Notes: generated by a model not told the origin, from the sequence alone. A DNA stretch of 64,000 nt from Mariannaea sp. PMI_226 (GCA_024336345.1 JANFOG010000019.1:372001-436000), one strand, 5' to 3'. Counted from the stretch's first letter, positions 45,572 through 56,394 are shown. Program-made: numbers and translations.

Positions 45572-47398
45572 ATGGCCAGCTACTCCGAAAAATCCAGGCC
45601 TGTGCCGAGACAGAGAAAGATCTCATGTTGGACTTGTCGACTTCGGCATAAGAAATGCGACGCTGCATTACCCATATGTGGAGCCTGCACCACGCTCGAG
45701 ATTGACTGCGATTACGATACCGACCGGCCAGATTGGATGGACAATGGGGATCGGCAGAAACAGAGAGCACAGCGAGTTAAAGCTCAAATCAAGCAAATTG
45801 CAAAGAGGCGCCGTGGCATTGCACAAGTGGAAAGGATTTTGGAAGACCTTTCCAACTCCCACACCTCACCTATTCAGCCTCAGGAGCCTCAGGAGCCCCA
45901 GTCCGCAGGCTTTTTATATCGGAATGGAAATGCTAGTTTAGAGCCCATTTTACGTTCAGTTCCAGGTTTTCCAAGCCCAAACGAGCAGCCTACTCAACTC
46001 GACGCGTCCGTCCGACCACCAGCAGAACCGTCACGCCAGGACCTACGACTTGACTCTGCGACCCCACGTTCCGAATATGATATAGCTTTTATCATGGCGT
46101 ATCTGGATTATGTTTTCCCCAGCATTTTCCCTTTCTATAAACCATCCATTCTTGATGGAGGCCGAAGCTGGGTGCTAGTTTTAGCTACGAAAAACAACAG
46201 CTTCTTCCGCAGTATCATCAACTTATCGGTTTACTTCTTCTACATTGTTCCAGTTAGCCCGGACCTAGCTTACAAGACCTGCATCGAGAAGCTTTGGAAA
46301 GGACTCCAGACACAGGTGGCCTCTGCTCTATCAACCATCCAGCGCGACCTGATAACTATTAACCGACAAGGTGTGGGCGGCTCCCTTTTGGACAGCGTGT
46401 ACTTGATGGGAAATATTGTCCAGTATCTTAGCTTTGAGATTGCGATTCGGTCTGGGAAGTGGATAATCCACCTTAAAGCCGCCAGTGATCTGTTTGAACA
46501 AATTCTCCGTTTACATGGCAAGGCAAATGGTAAAATTAGCTTCCGAACAGTTCTTAGCAAGTTACAGCCTTCCAGAACTGAACCGGAGCTTGATGATCTC
46601 AACGCTGATCAAAGTCTTTTTAAGTTCTTTTCTTCTATCCTTCTCGTCAACGATGTGCTTGCAAGTACGTCACTAGGGCAGTCTCCAAGACTGACAGCAT
46701 ACTATTCTGAACTAGATGGAGGAGATAAACCTCCGATACTGAGGAGTGAGGACGTTCTTGGCTGTCAGCCTTGGGTATTGCTAGTAGTGGCCGATATTGC
46801 TGCCCTTGGTGCTTGGAAAAAGGAGGCTTACAAGAGAGGCGAACTAAAACCAGCCGACATATTTTCTCGCGCAGCAACCATTGAGAATCGTATACACGTC
46901 GGTGTTCAAAGCCTGGATGAAATGAATGCAAGTCTTGGAGTAGAAAGTGCCCCAAACTTGCAAACATACTTGCGACACCTTAACTTTCCCTATGATCTCG
47001 GTTCCTCCATCCGAAAAGCAACAGACGACATCACGCGCATTTGGGCCTATGCTGCCCACACGTATTTGTTAGTCGTGACGCAAGGGTGGGACTTATCTGA
47101 TCACCGGATCCGAAGAAATACGAAAAATTCAATGCACCTTTTCCAGGAGATACTCTCCCCTTGCTGGCTACGCTGTCTTGTATGGCCATTTTGCGTGAGC
47201 GGATGCGTTGCCATAGGTGACGAGAGGCAGGCATTCCGTAACATTGGAGGTTCAATGCAAGCCTTGAAAGCATTTGGAACCGTCCAAGATGCCTTGAGGA
47301 TTATGGAAACTGTCTGGTCAAACGATCAGATTGACCCCAAATCCTGGGATATTGGCGCCTGCCTGACAAGCCTCGGCTATGGGGTACTTTTAGTGTAA
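45572..47398 (+). CDS. Zn2Cys6 fungal transcription factor with Fungal_trans_2-like region
   Basis: A single open frame of 608 codons starts at ATG 45572 (MASYSEKSRPVPRQR). I chose it as the only ATG in frame before the zinc cluster. Residues 19-46 are CX2CX6CX6CX2CX6C (CWTCRLRHKKC ... CGACTTLEIDC), followed by a basic linker (RQKQRAQRVKAQIKQIAKRR). The middle and C-terminal part, from SEYDIAFIMAYLDYVFPSIF, matches the general pattern of the Fungal_trans_2 regulatory region and ends SLGYGVLLV. It should act as a nuclear DNA-binding regulator, with targets unknown. It is flanked by a Tc1 element and a pogo copy and has no stops or frameshifts, so it is likely functional. Confidence 0.9.
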   Translation: MASYSEKSRPVPRQRKISCWTCRLRHKKCDAALPICGACTTLEIDCDYDTDRPDWMDNGDRQKQRAQRVKAQIKQIAKRRRGIAQVERILEDLSNSHTSPIQPQEPQEPQSAGFLYRNGNASLEPILRSVPGFPSPNEQPTQLDASVRPPAEPSRQDLRLDSATPRSEYDIAFIMAYLDYVFPSIFPFYKPSILDGGRSWVLVLATKNNSFFRSIINLSVYFFYIVPVSPDLAYKTCIEKLWKGLQTQVASALSTIQRDLITINRQGVGGSLLDSVYLMGNIVQYLSFEIAIRSGKWIIHLKAASDLFEQILRLHGKANGKISFRTVLSKLQPSRTEPELDDLNADQSLFKFFSSILLVNDVLASTSLGQSPRLTAYYSELDGGDKPPILRSEDVLGCQPWVLLVVADIAALGAWKKEAYKRGELKPADIFSRAATIENRIHVGVQSLDEMNASLGVESAPNLQTYLRHLNFPYDLGSSIRKATDDITRIWAYAAHTYLLVVTQGWDLSDHRIRRNTKNSMHLFQEILSPCWLRCLVWPFCVSGCVAIGDERQAFRNIGGSMQALKAFGTVQDALRIMETVWSNDQIDPKSWDIGACLTSLGYGVLLV

Positions 47399-47987
47399 AA
47401 AATCGGAACCACCATAAGACTCTTGTTGGCTAGAAATGCATGCTGGAGGATTCTTTGTGGGAATTACGAGTCTTAGAACTTGCAGCCTTCTTCTTCTATT
47501 CCATGTCCTGAAACATGGGCTTGTTTTATTAAGTAGTTGCGGCAACAAGTCTATTTCCAAGATTTTTGTCACTCCCCAGAGGTCAGTGATGATAGCACCC
47601 CGATTCATCACCCACAGCATTTAATAGAAATAGGTGATAGTGTCCGCAAAGCACCAACTACTAGAGAGGGCCAGATCATCCGTTTATTAACGTACAAGCT
47701 CAATCAAAGTTCATGTTTAGTAATTCGATTCCATCAATTTTAATAGATGTCTTGCTTTATACATTTGCAAACCTTGTTTATTTCCTGTCCTTAGTCCACT
47801 TTCCGTCGTCCCTGGCGCAACGACCAAAGTATCATTCGTCCACACCAAACGCGAGAGGCTGATAGCTTCAGCCCTCGACCCTCTCGAATCATGAATGTCC
47901 TTATCTTTCAATAACCCAGGTCGGCCGAGCAGATGGCGGTGAACATGTGTAATCACAAGCGGACGGCAGCAATAGCTTCCGTTCTAC
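47399..47987. other. Intergenic region, no gene recognised
   Basis: 3' flank of the Zn2Cys6 gene. Short open frames only; nothing supported before the pogo TIR. Confidence 0.4.
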
Positions 47988-47989
47988 TA

Positions 47990-49850
47990 ACGTATTATGA
48001 TAAGCGAATGGTCAATACAAGCGAGCGGTCAATTCCCCACCCAAATTCCGTCTTCACTACTTCAACCTACATTCCTTGACTATACAATGTGCCAGAGTCA
48101 AGCAATGAAGCTAATATTCTTCTTGCCCTTCAAGCCCTTCAAGATGATCCCGAATTGAAGGTGCATCGTGCTGCTACCATCTATGGAGTCTCGAACACAA
48201 CCTTGCGTCGTCGACGCGATCGCGTCCTTGCGCAATGCGATTGCACACCCAACTCCCGGAATTTCAGTGATCTAGAGGAACAGACAATTTTCCAATACGT
48301 GCTCGACGTGGATTCGCGTTCGTTTCCTTCCCGCCTCCATGACGTGGAAGATATGGCCAATAAACTGCTCGCCGATTGCGACGCGCCTCCCGTCGGCAAG
48401 CGCTGGGCTTACAACTTTATCAAGCGACAACCAGAGCTAAAGACGCGTTATTTTCGGAGGTATGACTATCAAAGGGCTAAATGTGAAGATCTAGAGGTCA
48501 TTTGTGGTGAGTTTGCACTTGTGTGGAATATAATTACCAAATATGGCATTGTGGAGTCGGATATCTACAACTTTGATAAGACTGGCTTTATGATGGGAAT
48601 TTTCTCAATAGGCATGGTTGTCATAAGCGCGGAAAGGCGTTCTAACGCGAAATTAGCTCAGCCTGGAAATAGAGACTGGATTATAGTGGTTTAGGGCGTT
48701 GATTTGCAAGGATGGTGCTTGCTGCCGTTCATTATTATTGCCGGCTCGTATTACCTCTCGATATGGTATGAGGATAGCCCTCTACCACACGACTGGGTTA
48801 TTGCTATAATTAAGAATGGCTAGATAATAAATAAAAGAGGTCTTAAAGGGGTTCATTATTTTAATTAGCATACTAAACCCCACATAATTAATAAATATCG
48901 CCTCCTGATCCTAGATGGCCACGGAAGTCATCTTTTGATTAACTTCGAGCTTTATTATAAGGAAAACAAGATCATTACGCTTTATATGCCTTCACATTCA
49001 TCCCACATCCACTAGCCTCTTGATGTTAGGTGTTTTAGTCTACTTAAGCAGGCCTACGGGCGATAAATTGAGAAAAAGATGCGGCGGGTATAATATATAT
49101 TATAAAGGAGGATTTTTTTCTTGCATTTTTGAAGGCATTTAAAGAGATCATAATAGAAAAGAATATCTAAGGGGGTTTTAAAGGAGCGGGCCTTGTCCCT
49201 TAGAACCCGGAAAGTATGGTTTCTAGATTGGATGTAAAGCTATAGATGCTAACATTAGTCGAAGGGGTCGACCAACTATCGGCAGCTTGGGTTTCTTAGA
49301 TACCACATAACCCAATAGAGGCAAGTTTATAATTAAATTTCATTAAGACTTAAATATTTTAACACTAAGGAAGCTCTCTAGCATCAATTTTGCATACTAT
49401 TGACTAATTTGCAAAAGGAATATATAGAATTATATATTAGATTGCTTTGCTAAGGTCGGAGAACTAGATCCTTCGGCAAGAGAATGAGATGCTTAGTCGA
49501 TATTAATATACTAAAAAAAGACATCTTCGAGAAGAAGGAAGTCTAATTTTAGGTGAAGGATAAGATTTATAAAGTCAGAGTGAGATGAATGTGCAGCTAG
49601 AGGAAAAAAGCCGAGGAAGTAGGGGTCGCAGGCGGAAGGCAGAAACGAAGCAAAGGCGATGTGGGACCTGCGGTAAGGTAGGGCATAATGCACGAAGGTG
49701 TTAACTAGAAGTGGCGCGATCTTGAGAATATGCCTCCAATAAGTTCGATTTGATTTAGAGGGATGTGGTTGATTTTGCAGGGTAGAGGGCCTCCTGGTTG
49801 CGGAAAAATTGACCGCTCGCTTGTATTGACCACTCGCTTATCATGTACGT
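47990..49850 (+). mobile_element. Fot1/pogo-like element copy B, full length (1861 bp)
   Basis: The 5' end is ACGTATTATGATAAGCGA with two AGCGAGCGGTCA-type subterminal repeats. The 3' end is its complement, closing TCATGTACGT at 49850. TA target dinucleotides lie at 47988-47989 and 49851-49852. Length and layout match copy C. The transposase is decayed, far more in its 3' half. The right end lies 98 bp from the stop codon of DUF7703 copy 2, which converges on it. Confidence 0.92.
48089..49724 (+). pseudogene. Pogo-like DDE transposase, copy B
   Basis: It starts near 48089 (PESSNEANILLALQALQDDP; the expected ATG is not intact). The first 201 codons are open: HTH_psq/CENP-B DNA-binding part (HRAATIYGVSNTTLRR), then NFDKTGFMMG, which keeps the first catalytic Asp but has Lys for the next Glu. 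From 48692 on there are about twenty TAG/TAA stops. The core can still be read: LLILDGHGSHLLINFE (second Asp), PLDVRCFSLLKQAYGR (third Asp). A CCHC knuckle (CGTCGKVGHNARRC) lies near 49660-49700. Non-functional. Confidence 0.88.
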
Positions 49851-49948
49851 TATATGATTGGGGATACTCGTGATATATATATACACTAGTCCTGATGATT
49901 CCCAGCCACCTTGAGGGTCGGATTCCAACACAGCCAAATGCAGTCCAG

Positions 49949-51094
49949 TTAGCTCGCTGCTGAAGGCGAAGCCGGTTCCCGAGCGGCATATCCCCTGCCG
50001 ACAATAGCTGGTTCTTGCGTCAACCCTGACTGTGCATTGATAACCAATTGCTGCTCACTGGGTGATGCAGATAACCGTCCCATCATTAGCGTCGAGTTAT
50101 TTGCGACGTTAATATCATGCTGAAGTTTAAACTCTTCATTTTCTTCTTGATTGAGACGAGCCCTAGGCCTTGGCCATGTCTTGTCCTTGGTAGATGGTGC
50201 GTCCGTGTTTCCGTTGCTTCCGCTCTGGTTGTTATAGGTGCCGGCTCGGAATTTGGCCACATCGATTAAGCGATTGAGGATGTTAAACTCAAGCTTGAGC
50301 TTCAAACTATAGACAAAGCCCTTATAACCTCTCTGGAAGTTGGGAAGATTTGCATATTCCAGGACGGGGATACCAATGTCGAGTAAGATGATGATAACAT
50401 TGACGCATAGAAGATGCTTCATCATGTTGTGATTTCTATTCCCTCTCGCGATACCATTATTCCGAAGAAAATTGGCCGTCGCGTGTATGTATAGGCCCGA
50501 AATTATAATTTCTTGTAGGAAAAAGGTGGTTATTTGAATTTTCTCAAAAATAGGCATTACCCGTAGAAATGGATCTGGGTTATTCGAGCTGGCGCCATAG
50601 CGCAGGACGGTAAGAGGGACATGACAAATGATGGCATCGACAATGATCATAATAAGGACAGCCCGAAGTCGAGTTCGATCCTTGAGTATGAGATGTAATC
50701 GAGAGTAGAGGACAACAGACTGCCCTGTCACCATAGCATACCAACCGGTGAGGGTAAATGGGGAGGAGTAAAAACCGTTTGGGACAAGTCGGAATTGTCT
50801 AAGTGTTATACCGACCCCATGTACTAGTGTTCCCCAGGTAGCAACAATAAAGCTCCAGAAGTAAAGTCCATTGCGTTTCTTGAATGTGGTGAAGATGATG
50901 ACGTTAAGTTCGAGAAAGTTATATGCGGTAATTGCCAAAAAGCAGGCGACGGCAATATCAATAGGATCATCAACTGCAGGGTCCTTGGGACTGTTGACGA
51001 TAGTCATCGTCAAGGTGCTATACTCAAGAGTACGACTGGCAGTTTTGAAAAAGCTTGGATTTTGGACCAGTAAAGAGAAATGGAGTTCGGGCAT
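49949..51094 (-). CDS. DUF7703-type seven-helix integral membrane protein (copy 2)
   Basis: A single open frame of 381 codons from ATG 51094 (MPELHFSLLVQNPSFF). A later ATG (MTIVNSPKDPAVDD, residue 30) fits the family start better and may be the real one. Hydrophobic helices follow the same order as copy 1, with the shared segments NFLELNVIIFTTF, YFWSFIVATWGTL, MVTGQSVVLYSRLHLIL, FFLQEIIISGLYI and KLKLEFNILNRLIDV. The cytosolic tail is polar and Gln/Asn-rich. Function is unknown; topology suggests a plasma-membrane protein. It is intact and shares more segments with the broken copy 3 (59912-60358) than with copy 1. Confidence 0.9.
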   Translation of the reverse strand: MPELHFSLLVQNPSFFKTASRTLEYSTLTMTIVNSPKDPAVDDPIDIAVACFLAITAYNFLELNVIIFTTFKKRNGLYFWSFIVATWGTLVHGVGITLRQFRLVPNGFYSSPFTLTGWYAMVTGQSVVLYSRLHLILKDRTRLRAVLIMIIVDAIICHVPLTVLRYGASSNNPDPFLRVMPIFEKIQITTFFLQEIIISGLYIHATANFLRNNGIARGNRNHNMMKHLLCVNVIIILLDIGIPVLEYANLPNFQRGYKGFVYSLKLKLEFNILNRLIDVAKFRAGTYNNQSGSNGNTDAPSTKDKTWPRPRARLNQEENEEFKLQHDINVANNSTLMMGRLSASPSEQQLVINAQSGLTQEPAIVGRGYAAREPASPSAAS

Positions 51095-51099
51095 AACTC

Positions 51100-51837
51100 A
51101 TCAAACAAAGACAAGCACCATTTTATAGAACTAATGATATCCCAGAGAAGGAACATCTGGGGGATTTCTGTGCGCATCAAGTTTGATTCCAGGTTTGCCG
51201 CTCGGACTGGCAAGAGATTTGGACCTAGACGCCACATTTTATCCCCTTATCAAGGGGCACGAAAAAGGACCTGATGCGCCATGACGCCCGCCAACCAACA
51301 GCTGCTCGGCTTAGCTCCTGTGCCTCTGCAGCCTCTGGCTTGTCCCACCAAAGCCCCGCTACTGCTTGTCACAAGCGCTCGAGGATGCGCCATAACAGGG
51401 CCGGGTGTGCCAAGGGAACAACTTCAGAGGTGAGACAAGGTAGGACAGAAAAGACACGTTTTAGGGATATTATTAATCAGAGAAAATGGTTTCCAGTCGT
51501 TGGCTACCAGCTATGGCTGAAATGCCAACCACGCAACCCAGGTTGTAATCTAGGGTTGCTCAGCTGAGCAAGTCCACAGAGTACGGAGTACTCCGTAGTG
51601 TCAAGCAGGATTTATTGCAGTGGCGCACAGGCCGTTCGTTTAACTGGGACCAGCGGGCCCATTGGTTGAAAGGTTCATAAAACAGCCCAGTTCAGGGCCA
51701 TGGCTTCTTGGGTTGACACCCATTCCAGTGTTGTAGGATTAGGTCCGGCTATCGAGGCAAACAGGGAAATGGTGGGGAGAGGGGTAGAGAAAAGAGAAAA
51801 GAAGGAAAGGGGGGAGTAAATAACTTCGGGTTGTGCG
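51100..51837. other. Upstream region of DUF7703 copy 2 and spacer
   Basis: It contains the presumed promoter of the minus-strand DUF7703 gene. A plus-strand 97-codon frame at 51274-51567 has no motif. There is a purine-rich run at 51770-51815. No supported gene. Confidence 0.4.
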
Positions 51838-52202
51838 ATGTTACATATACTGTAGTCAAATAGATACTAAATAATATAGTTAACCGATTCTGTTCTTGTT
51901 TTTTACTATCAGCTTAGCTCTTCCCAGTGATTTAGCCACCAAAAAACTCGCTCCACTTAATAAGCGAGAGGCCAGTTTTATAGAGGGATATACTGAAGCA
52001 AGCGATAACTACAAATTTTGTCATGTTACACACCTGTCAGGTGGGTATAGATATACAGGCTCCGGTTGGAATCCAGACGATCAATTCAAATGTTATGCAT
52101 GGTGTGATGCTCAGTATTGCGTAAGTATACTAAAAGATATCTATACATTTCCCTAATTAATTTGGATCATAGTATGGTGCACAGTGTACGCAAGTTGCAT
52201 AA
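51838..52202 (+). CDS. Candidate small secreted cysteine-rich peptide with Kex2-type processing site
   Basis: Two coding blocks are supported. The block to 52120 reads ALPSDLATKKLAPLNKREAS, then NYKFCHVTHLSGGYRYTG and FKCYAWCDAQYC. An intron at 52121-52172 (GTAAGT ... CATAG, phase 0) leads to YGAQCTQVA and a stop at 52200-52202. The mature peptide, after the KR|EA dibasic site, would be about 57 aa with five cysteines. The start is uncertain. One model uses ATG 51838 (MLHIL) with a weak GTAGTC donor and an acceptor at 51908, giving a short signal peptide. Another has an original start at ATT (ILFLFFTISLALP), which would make it a pseudogene. Secreted Cys-rich, Kex2-processed peptides in fungi include antimicrobials, pheromone-like peptides and effectors. 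Which applies here is unknown. Confidence 0.5.
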
Positions 52203-53949
52203 GTTTGCGACCTGAGGCTGGCCGAGGGTTATGCAAATAATCTTGGCTTCCGCAGAGGCGGGTGCGGGGTTGACAGGTGGATGGGGCATCGCTCTGTTGA
52301 CGATAACTTGGTCGGAAAGACTGAGACTTGAGAGTTCTTGAACGTCTTGTTGCAGTGGTAAGGACTTCGCCGGCCGTATGTGATAGGCACTCAGAGGTCA
52401 GGCTATGATAGTGGACAAAGTGAAAAATGATGAGGGTCCGACAGTCCTAGATATAGAAACAGCGCTCCGTTTCTACTCAGTCAGTGTCTACCCTAACGGG
52501 GCCGTTCCCGCTTCTCAGCCAATCACCACTGTAGAGCCACCCTTGTTCAGATCACTCTCGTAACGGGCCCCGTTCCCGCCCAATATCCCCTGCACCTCCC
52601 GAGACGCGTCCCAAATCTCTCGAAACGGGGCCCGTTCCCAAATTGTCCCATGGAGCCAATCACATTACACCGCCCATGCCCGGCCTGTACGCGTCTGAGC
52701 ATTATACAACGCGTTCAAGAATAAGATGATTAGAGCGGACTGCTATTCATACATGGCTTCTCCTCTCTTCTTTTACCCTCTTTAAAATAATTCTACAGTT
52801 AAAGTGATAGCCAGCCTGCGATTTCCCTAACTACTCCGCACATAGCAGCACAACGATTAGGGCTGGTGGTGCCTTACGCAAATGGGGTCTCCAACCAGTC
52901 ATAGCGCTAACTTTAGAAAACCCATCTAACCATATGGAGAGACCCTTGTTAGATTGACACCTGTGTGCCGTTAAAGGGGCGCTAAAATGTGCGATTAATG
53001 AACCAACGCCCCCGCACGAACACTGATGAAGCAAGAGAACAATAATCAAGGCTTCAATCAATAACATCATCAATTTTTCACTCGACTATCTAGTATATTC
53101 ACCCCATCGTGTAATCATCATACCCATCGCGTATCGAACAGGAGTCGGCATGTTCCGTCATCGGCCCGGACAAACTTGACGGACAAGTGGAGACTCTCGG
53201 GGAGGCGGCTGCTGAGATCTACTAATTGGCCAGACAGCAACACAAATCTACTCGGCGCGTGGTCCTTGATTGGGGGCTTGTGTGCTTGCTAAAATAAACA
53301 GTCATCGGATGCATTCCCAGCACTGATCAACTCCAAGATACAGAAGCGCGATTAAACTGGGCGACGTATACGAGTGTGCGACTAAGCGCCCGCTCTCCTG
53401 GACAACTACATTAACCTCACTTTACCAGTATCGCGCTTGTCTGATGCTAAAATAAACCGGCATAGGATTTAAAGAAACCTTTATGGTTAACTCCAGGTTT
53501 ATTGCTACCAGTATTGCTCATTTGCTTAAATTAGCTCTTACTGTGTTAATTTAAGCAATAATGCCAAAGACGACTTGAAACTGCAGCTGCACCAAAAATA
53601 TAATGATTACGGAGGCGGGACTTGGTATATGCTTCGCGGAGATTCTTATTGTTGAAAATTATAGTTAATTTCTCACTGGCGAATGACACTTTATAGTTCT
53701 GACTATTATGCGAAATCTAGAGCAATTGCTGAGATACCCGTTGTTTAGACATGTTGTTCAGGCTATTGTGGCTTTTTTTTTCTTGCTGCTTGGAAATATC
53801 TTTTAGCCTTGACTTTCTCAGGATTTTCCTCGTAGGCATAGAATTTTCAGACAAATAAGAATGACTACGGCGGCTCGCTAAATTAGTGAGGCAGTTAATC
53901 GCAAAGAGGGGCGAGATAGCCCAGGAGATCGGTAAAGCAGCACACAGGT
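52203..53949. other. Intergenic region with three copies of a palindromic AACGGGGCCCGTTCCC motif
   Basis: No gene is recognised in this 1.7 kb. Three near-identical motifs lie at 52495-52510, 52562-52578 and 52624-52639 (see findings). The rest is ordinary to AT-rich spacer; a minus-strand 80-codon frame at 52831-53073 has no motif. Confidence 0.5.
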
Positions 53950-54021
53950 TTAATTAAGGGAATTGATAGAGCGGCATGACGGTTTTGATACAGAGGCATG
54001 ACCTTACAGCGGCATGACTTT
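53949..54021 (+). repeat. MULE terminal inverted repeat, left
   Basis: 73 bp, perfectly complementary to 55475-55547. It contains AGCGGCATGAC at about 53971, AGAGGCATGAC at about 53992 and AGCGGCATGAC at about 54008, i.e. a 10-bp unit repeated about every 20 bp, probably a transposase binding array. Confidence 0.93.
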
Positions 54022-55538
54022 ATATAACATTCAATTGGTCAGTTCTTCGCGGACCCATAAATACTTCCTGACGAACCCAGTGTGACCAGCTCTCTTAACA
54101 TAACCTTATTCTTACCTCAAGCTCTCCCAGTGCTCAAGAACTTGGCATAGTAGGGTATCTCAAGAGGTCTCGTTTTGAATGGAAAATTCTTGCTCTGTTT
54201 ATTGCTCAGGAAACACGTCTAACGCTCTACTCTCTGACTACTATAGAAGGAAGTATATTTTGATCGCTGTCAACTAGCTCCCATTGACTCCTCGTCCTCC
54301 GGATGCTAGGTTGTATCCTCCGACCGCTAGCACGGACTCCTGTTGTTCGTCCAGATCCGAGGGTGGCTGACTGACTTCGTGTCTGACACTGAGTCGATAT
54401 GCTGCTTACCTCACTATTGGCCTGCGTGTTACTATGCTGGCTTGCTTCCAACGAGACCCTGGTGAGTGTAGATTTATTGACGATTCGCGGCGGCCGACCT
54501 CGCTTACGGCCTGCTGGCTGTCTTGCTGCTAGGCTGGTCAGTTGACTGACGGTTTGGCTGCTCCCGCCGATGGCCATTCTCGAAGGCACAGGCTGCGCGG
54601 TATTCTTGGGTCTGCCACGTAGAGCAGTGGCAATCCTAGGATCAAGAATCCGTCGGTATGGATCTTGGGATGATGAATCTCGTAGTCGCCAATGTGGATG
54701 GACATCATATCTAGTGAAAGACGTTGCAGATCCCAGCTTCGCATAGACTTTATGACAACAAGGGACCCCAAGCTCGATAGAAACCGAGCAGTCATCGTTA
54801 CAGTCTGAGAGAGGCTCTGGAAAGGGATTCTTCCCGGTAGGCATCGCCTTACGAGCAATACGATATTGCTTGTTGATCAACCCAAGCGCCTTCGATGAAA
54901 TCACTGTTTGTAGATCACCTAGGTAGTCTCCATTTGATCCTAGATATTCACGGGCAGTAAGAACCTCATCCTGTGCGCAGGCATCCTTGAAGTCACGTTC
55001 TTGATCTTTCATCATGTCCTGCATTGCCTCGACGAGTCGATACAAGTGGCTCATGCCGTTCAAGAGATAGCTCTTGATGCTGTTGTTGCTTGCCTCTGTT
55101 CCGAAGGTGACGCGGATACCAAAGTTGCGATGCTTGCTGCGGAACTGCTTGCAGAGTTCGGTCAATTTACGAGTAAAGGAGGGCTAAAACTGGCTTGTCG
55201 GCTTGTTCGCTGTCGTTTTTCACGGTGTATTTGATTGCTAGGGCTTAAGCTTCGCGGCCTACGAAGGCCTATACGTCGTTCTACTGCAGGGGAAGACATT
55301 ATGGAAGTGATAAAAGATATGAGGTCAAGGCCTGGGAACGCGCCTGAAGTTATTACGGCTGGTTCGGAGCTAAGGTCGAAAAAATGTGGAGAGCTAAAGC
55401 TGTAATACTTTTAGTGTAGGGGGCAGAATCCATAATCTACTAACAATTAAAAATTTAGCGAATCAAAGCCCGTGAAAGTCATGCCGCTGTAAGGTCATGC
55501 CTCTGTATCAAAACCGTCATGCCGCTCTATCAATTCCC
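53958..55538 (-). mobile_element. Mutator-like element (MULE) with 73-bp inverted repeats, internally deleted
   Basis: Perfect inverted repeats span 53949-54021 and 55475-55547. Their outermost part is the palindrome TTAATTAA, which can also be read as an 8-bp target duplication. The element proper would then begin GGGAATTGATAGAGCGG at 53958 and end at 55538. Each repeat holds three GCGGCATGAC/GAGGCATGAC units. Inside lies only the C-terminal part of a MULE transposase on the minus strand. MULE assignment rests on that protein and on the long TIRs. Confidence 0.88.
54227..55165 (-). pseudogene. MULE transposase, C-terminal fragment
   Basis: A 312-codon open stretch begins without an ATG, just after a TAA (LCKQFRSKHRNFGIRVTFG, SNNSIKSYLLNGMSHLYRLV). 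It continues with ALGLINKQYRIARKAMP, a DCNDDCSVSIELGVPCCHK zinc-finger-like segment (SWIM-type CxCxnCxH region) and a basic AT-hook-like stretch (AGRKRGRPPR), then a Ser/Thr/Arg-rich tail. These are the post-catalytic parts of fungal MULE transposases. The catalytic DDE part is absent from the element, so it could move only with help from another copy. Confidence 0.8.
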
Positions 55539-55547
55539 TTAATTAAA
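55475..55547 (-). repeat. MULE terminal inverted repeat, right
   Basis: 73 bp, perfect complement of 53949-54021, ending in TTAATTAAA. The lack of any mismatch between the two ends suggests recent movement or conversion. Confidence 0.93.
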
Positions 55548-56394
55548 CGGCAATAAGAAAAGGTCAAGGAATAGTAGACAAAGTTTAAATTGTGCCATGT
55601 TATGCCTAGATAGTTTAAAAGTGAAAATGTTAGCAATGGAAATCACAGGCCGGACCAGGAAAAGCGAAAAGGTGTCAGTTTCTGTATTGATGGGTGAAGC
55701 TTCTCAAATGATACTGTATAACGCTACCAAGGCTCTGAGTTAAAAACGGAACGGTGCCATGGTGCTGGGTCGAGCATTTACGCAAATCCTTCCAGCCCCA
55801 GATGCACCTGGATCTATTAATACCTTGTTTTGGTCAGCATATCTAACCAGTTGGGGTCAAACTAACACCTATGGCAACCTTGTAAGGCTCTGGAACCAGT
55901 CTAAGGCTCATTTCCCAACAAACAAAGTCCATGGGCGGGGTGGCTAACCAGATGGGTAGCCTATCTAGGCATGGTGTAGTCGGTGTAGTTCATGCAGAAA
56001 GGGTGTCAGACTCGCAACACACGTGACGACCTGAGTTGTCAGACTTGTGAATTAGATGAATGTCACAAGGCGAAAATGAGGATATTCTTGAGGGGCCCGT
56101 ATCAGGCTAATCAATTCAACGAAGCTTCCTCTGTTCAATCTGATGATCTTTATGATCTTGATGACCTTGAGGTTTCCGCTTTTTTACCCCGCTTTCTTAG
56201 TCATCTCGGCAGAACCTGCCTTCTTCGTCTGACAGCTGGCGTCATCATGTGACTTGAAGGAGGGGTTAAAAGGCAAAAATGCCCCCGATGACAACATCAA
56301 CGAAGATCATCAACATAACAATAATACAGACCATTTGATCAATTGAATATCCTCATTTTGATGCCTCAAGCATCGTCTATTTCCCGTGATTTCT
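55548..56394. other. Intergenic region, no gene recognised
   Basis: Short open frames at 55759-55947 and 55992-56252 (QTCELDECHKAKMRI, then DDLYDLDDLEVSAFLPRF) have no family match I can name. The second may be a remnant. Confidence 0.35.
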
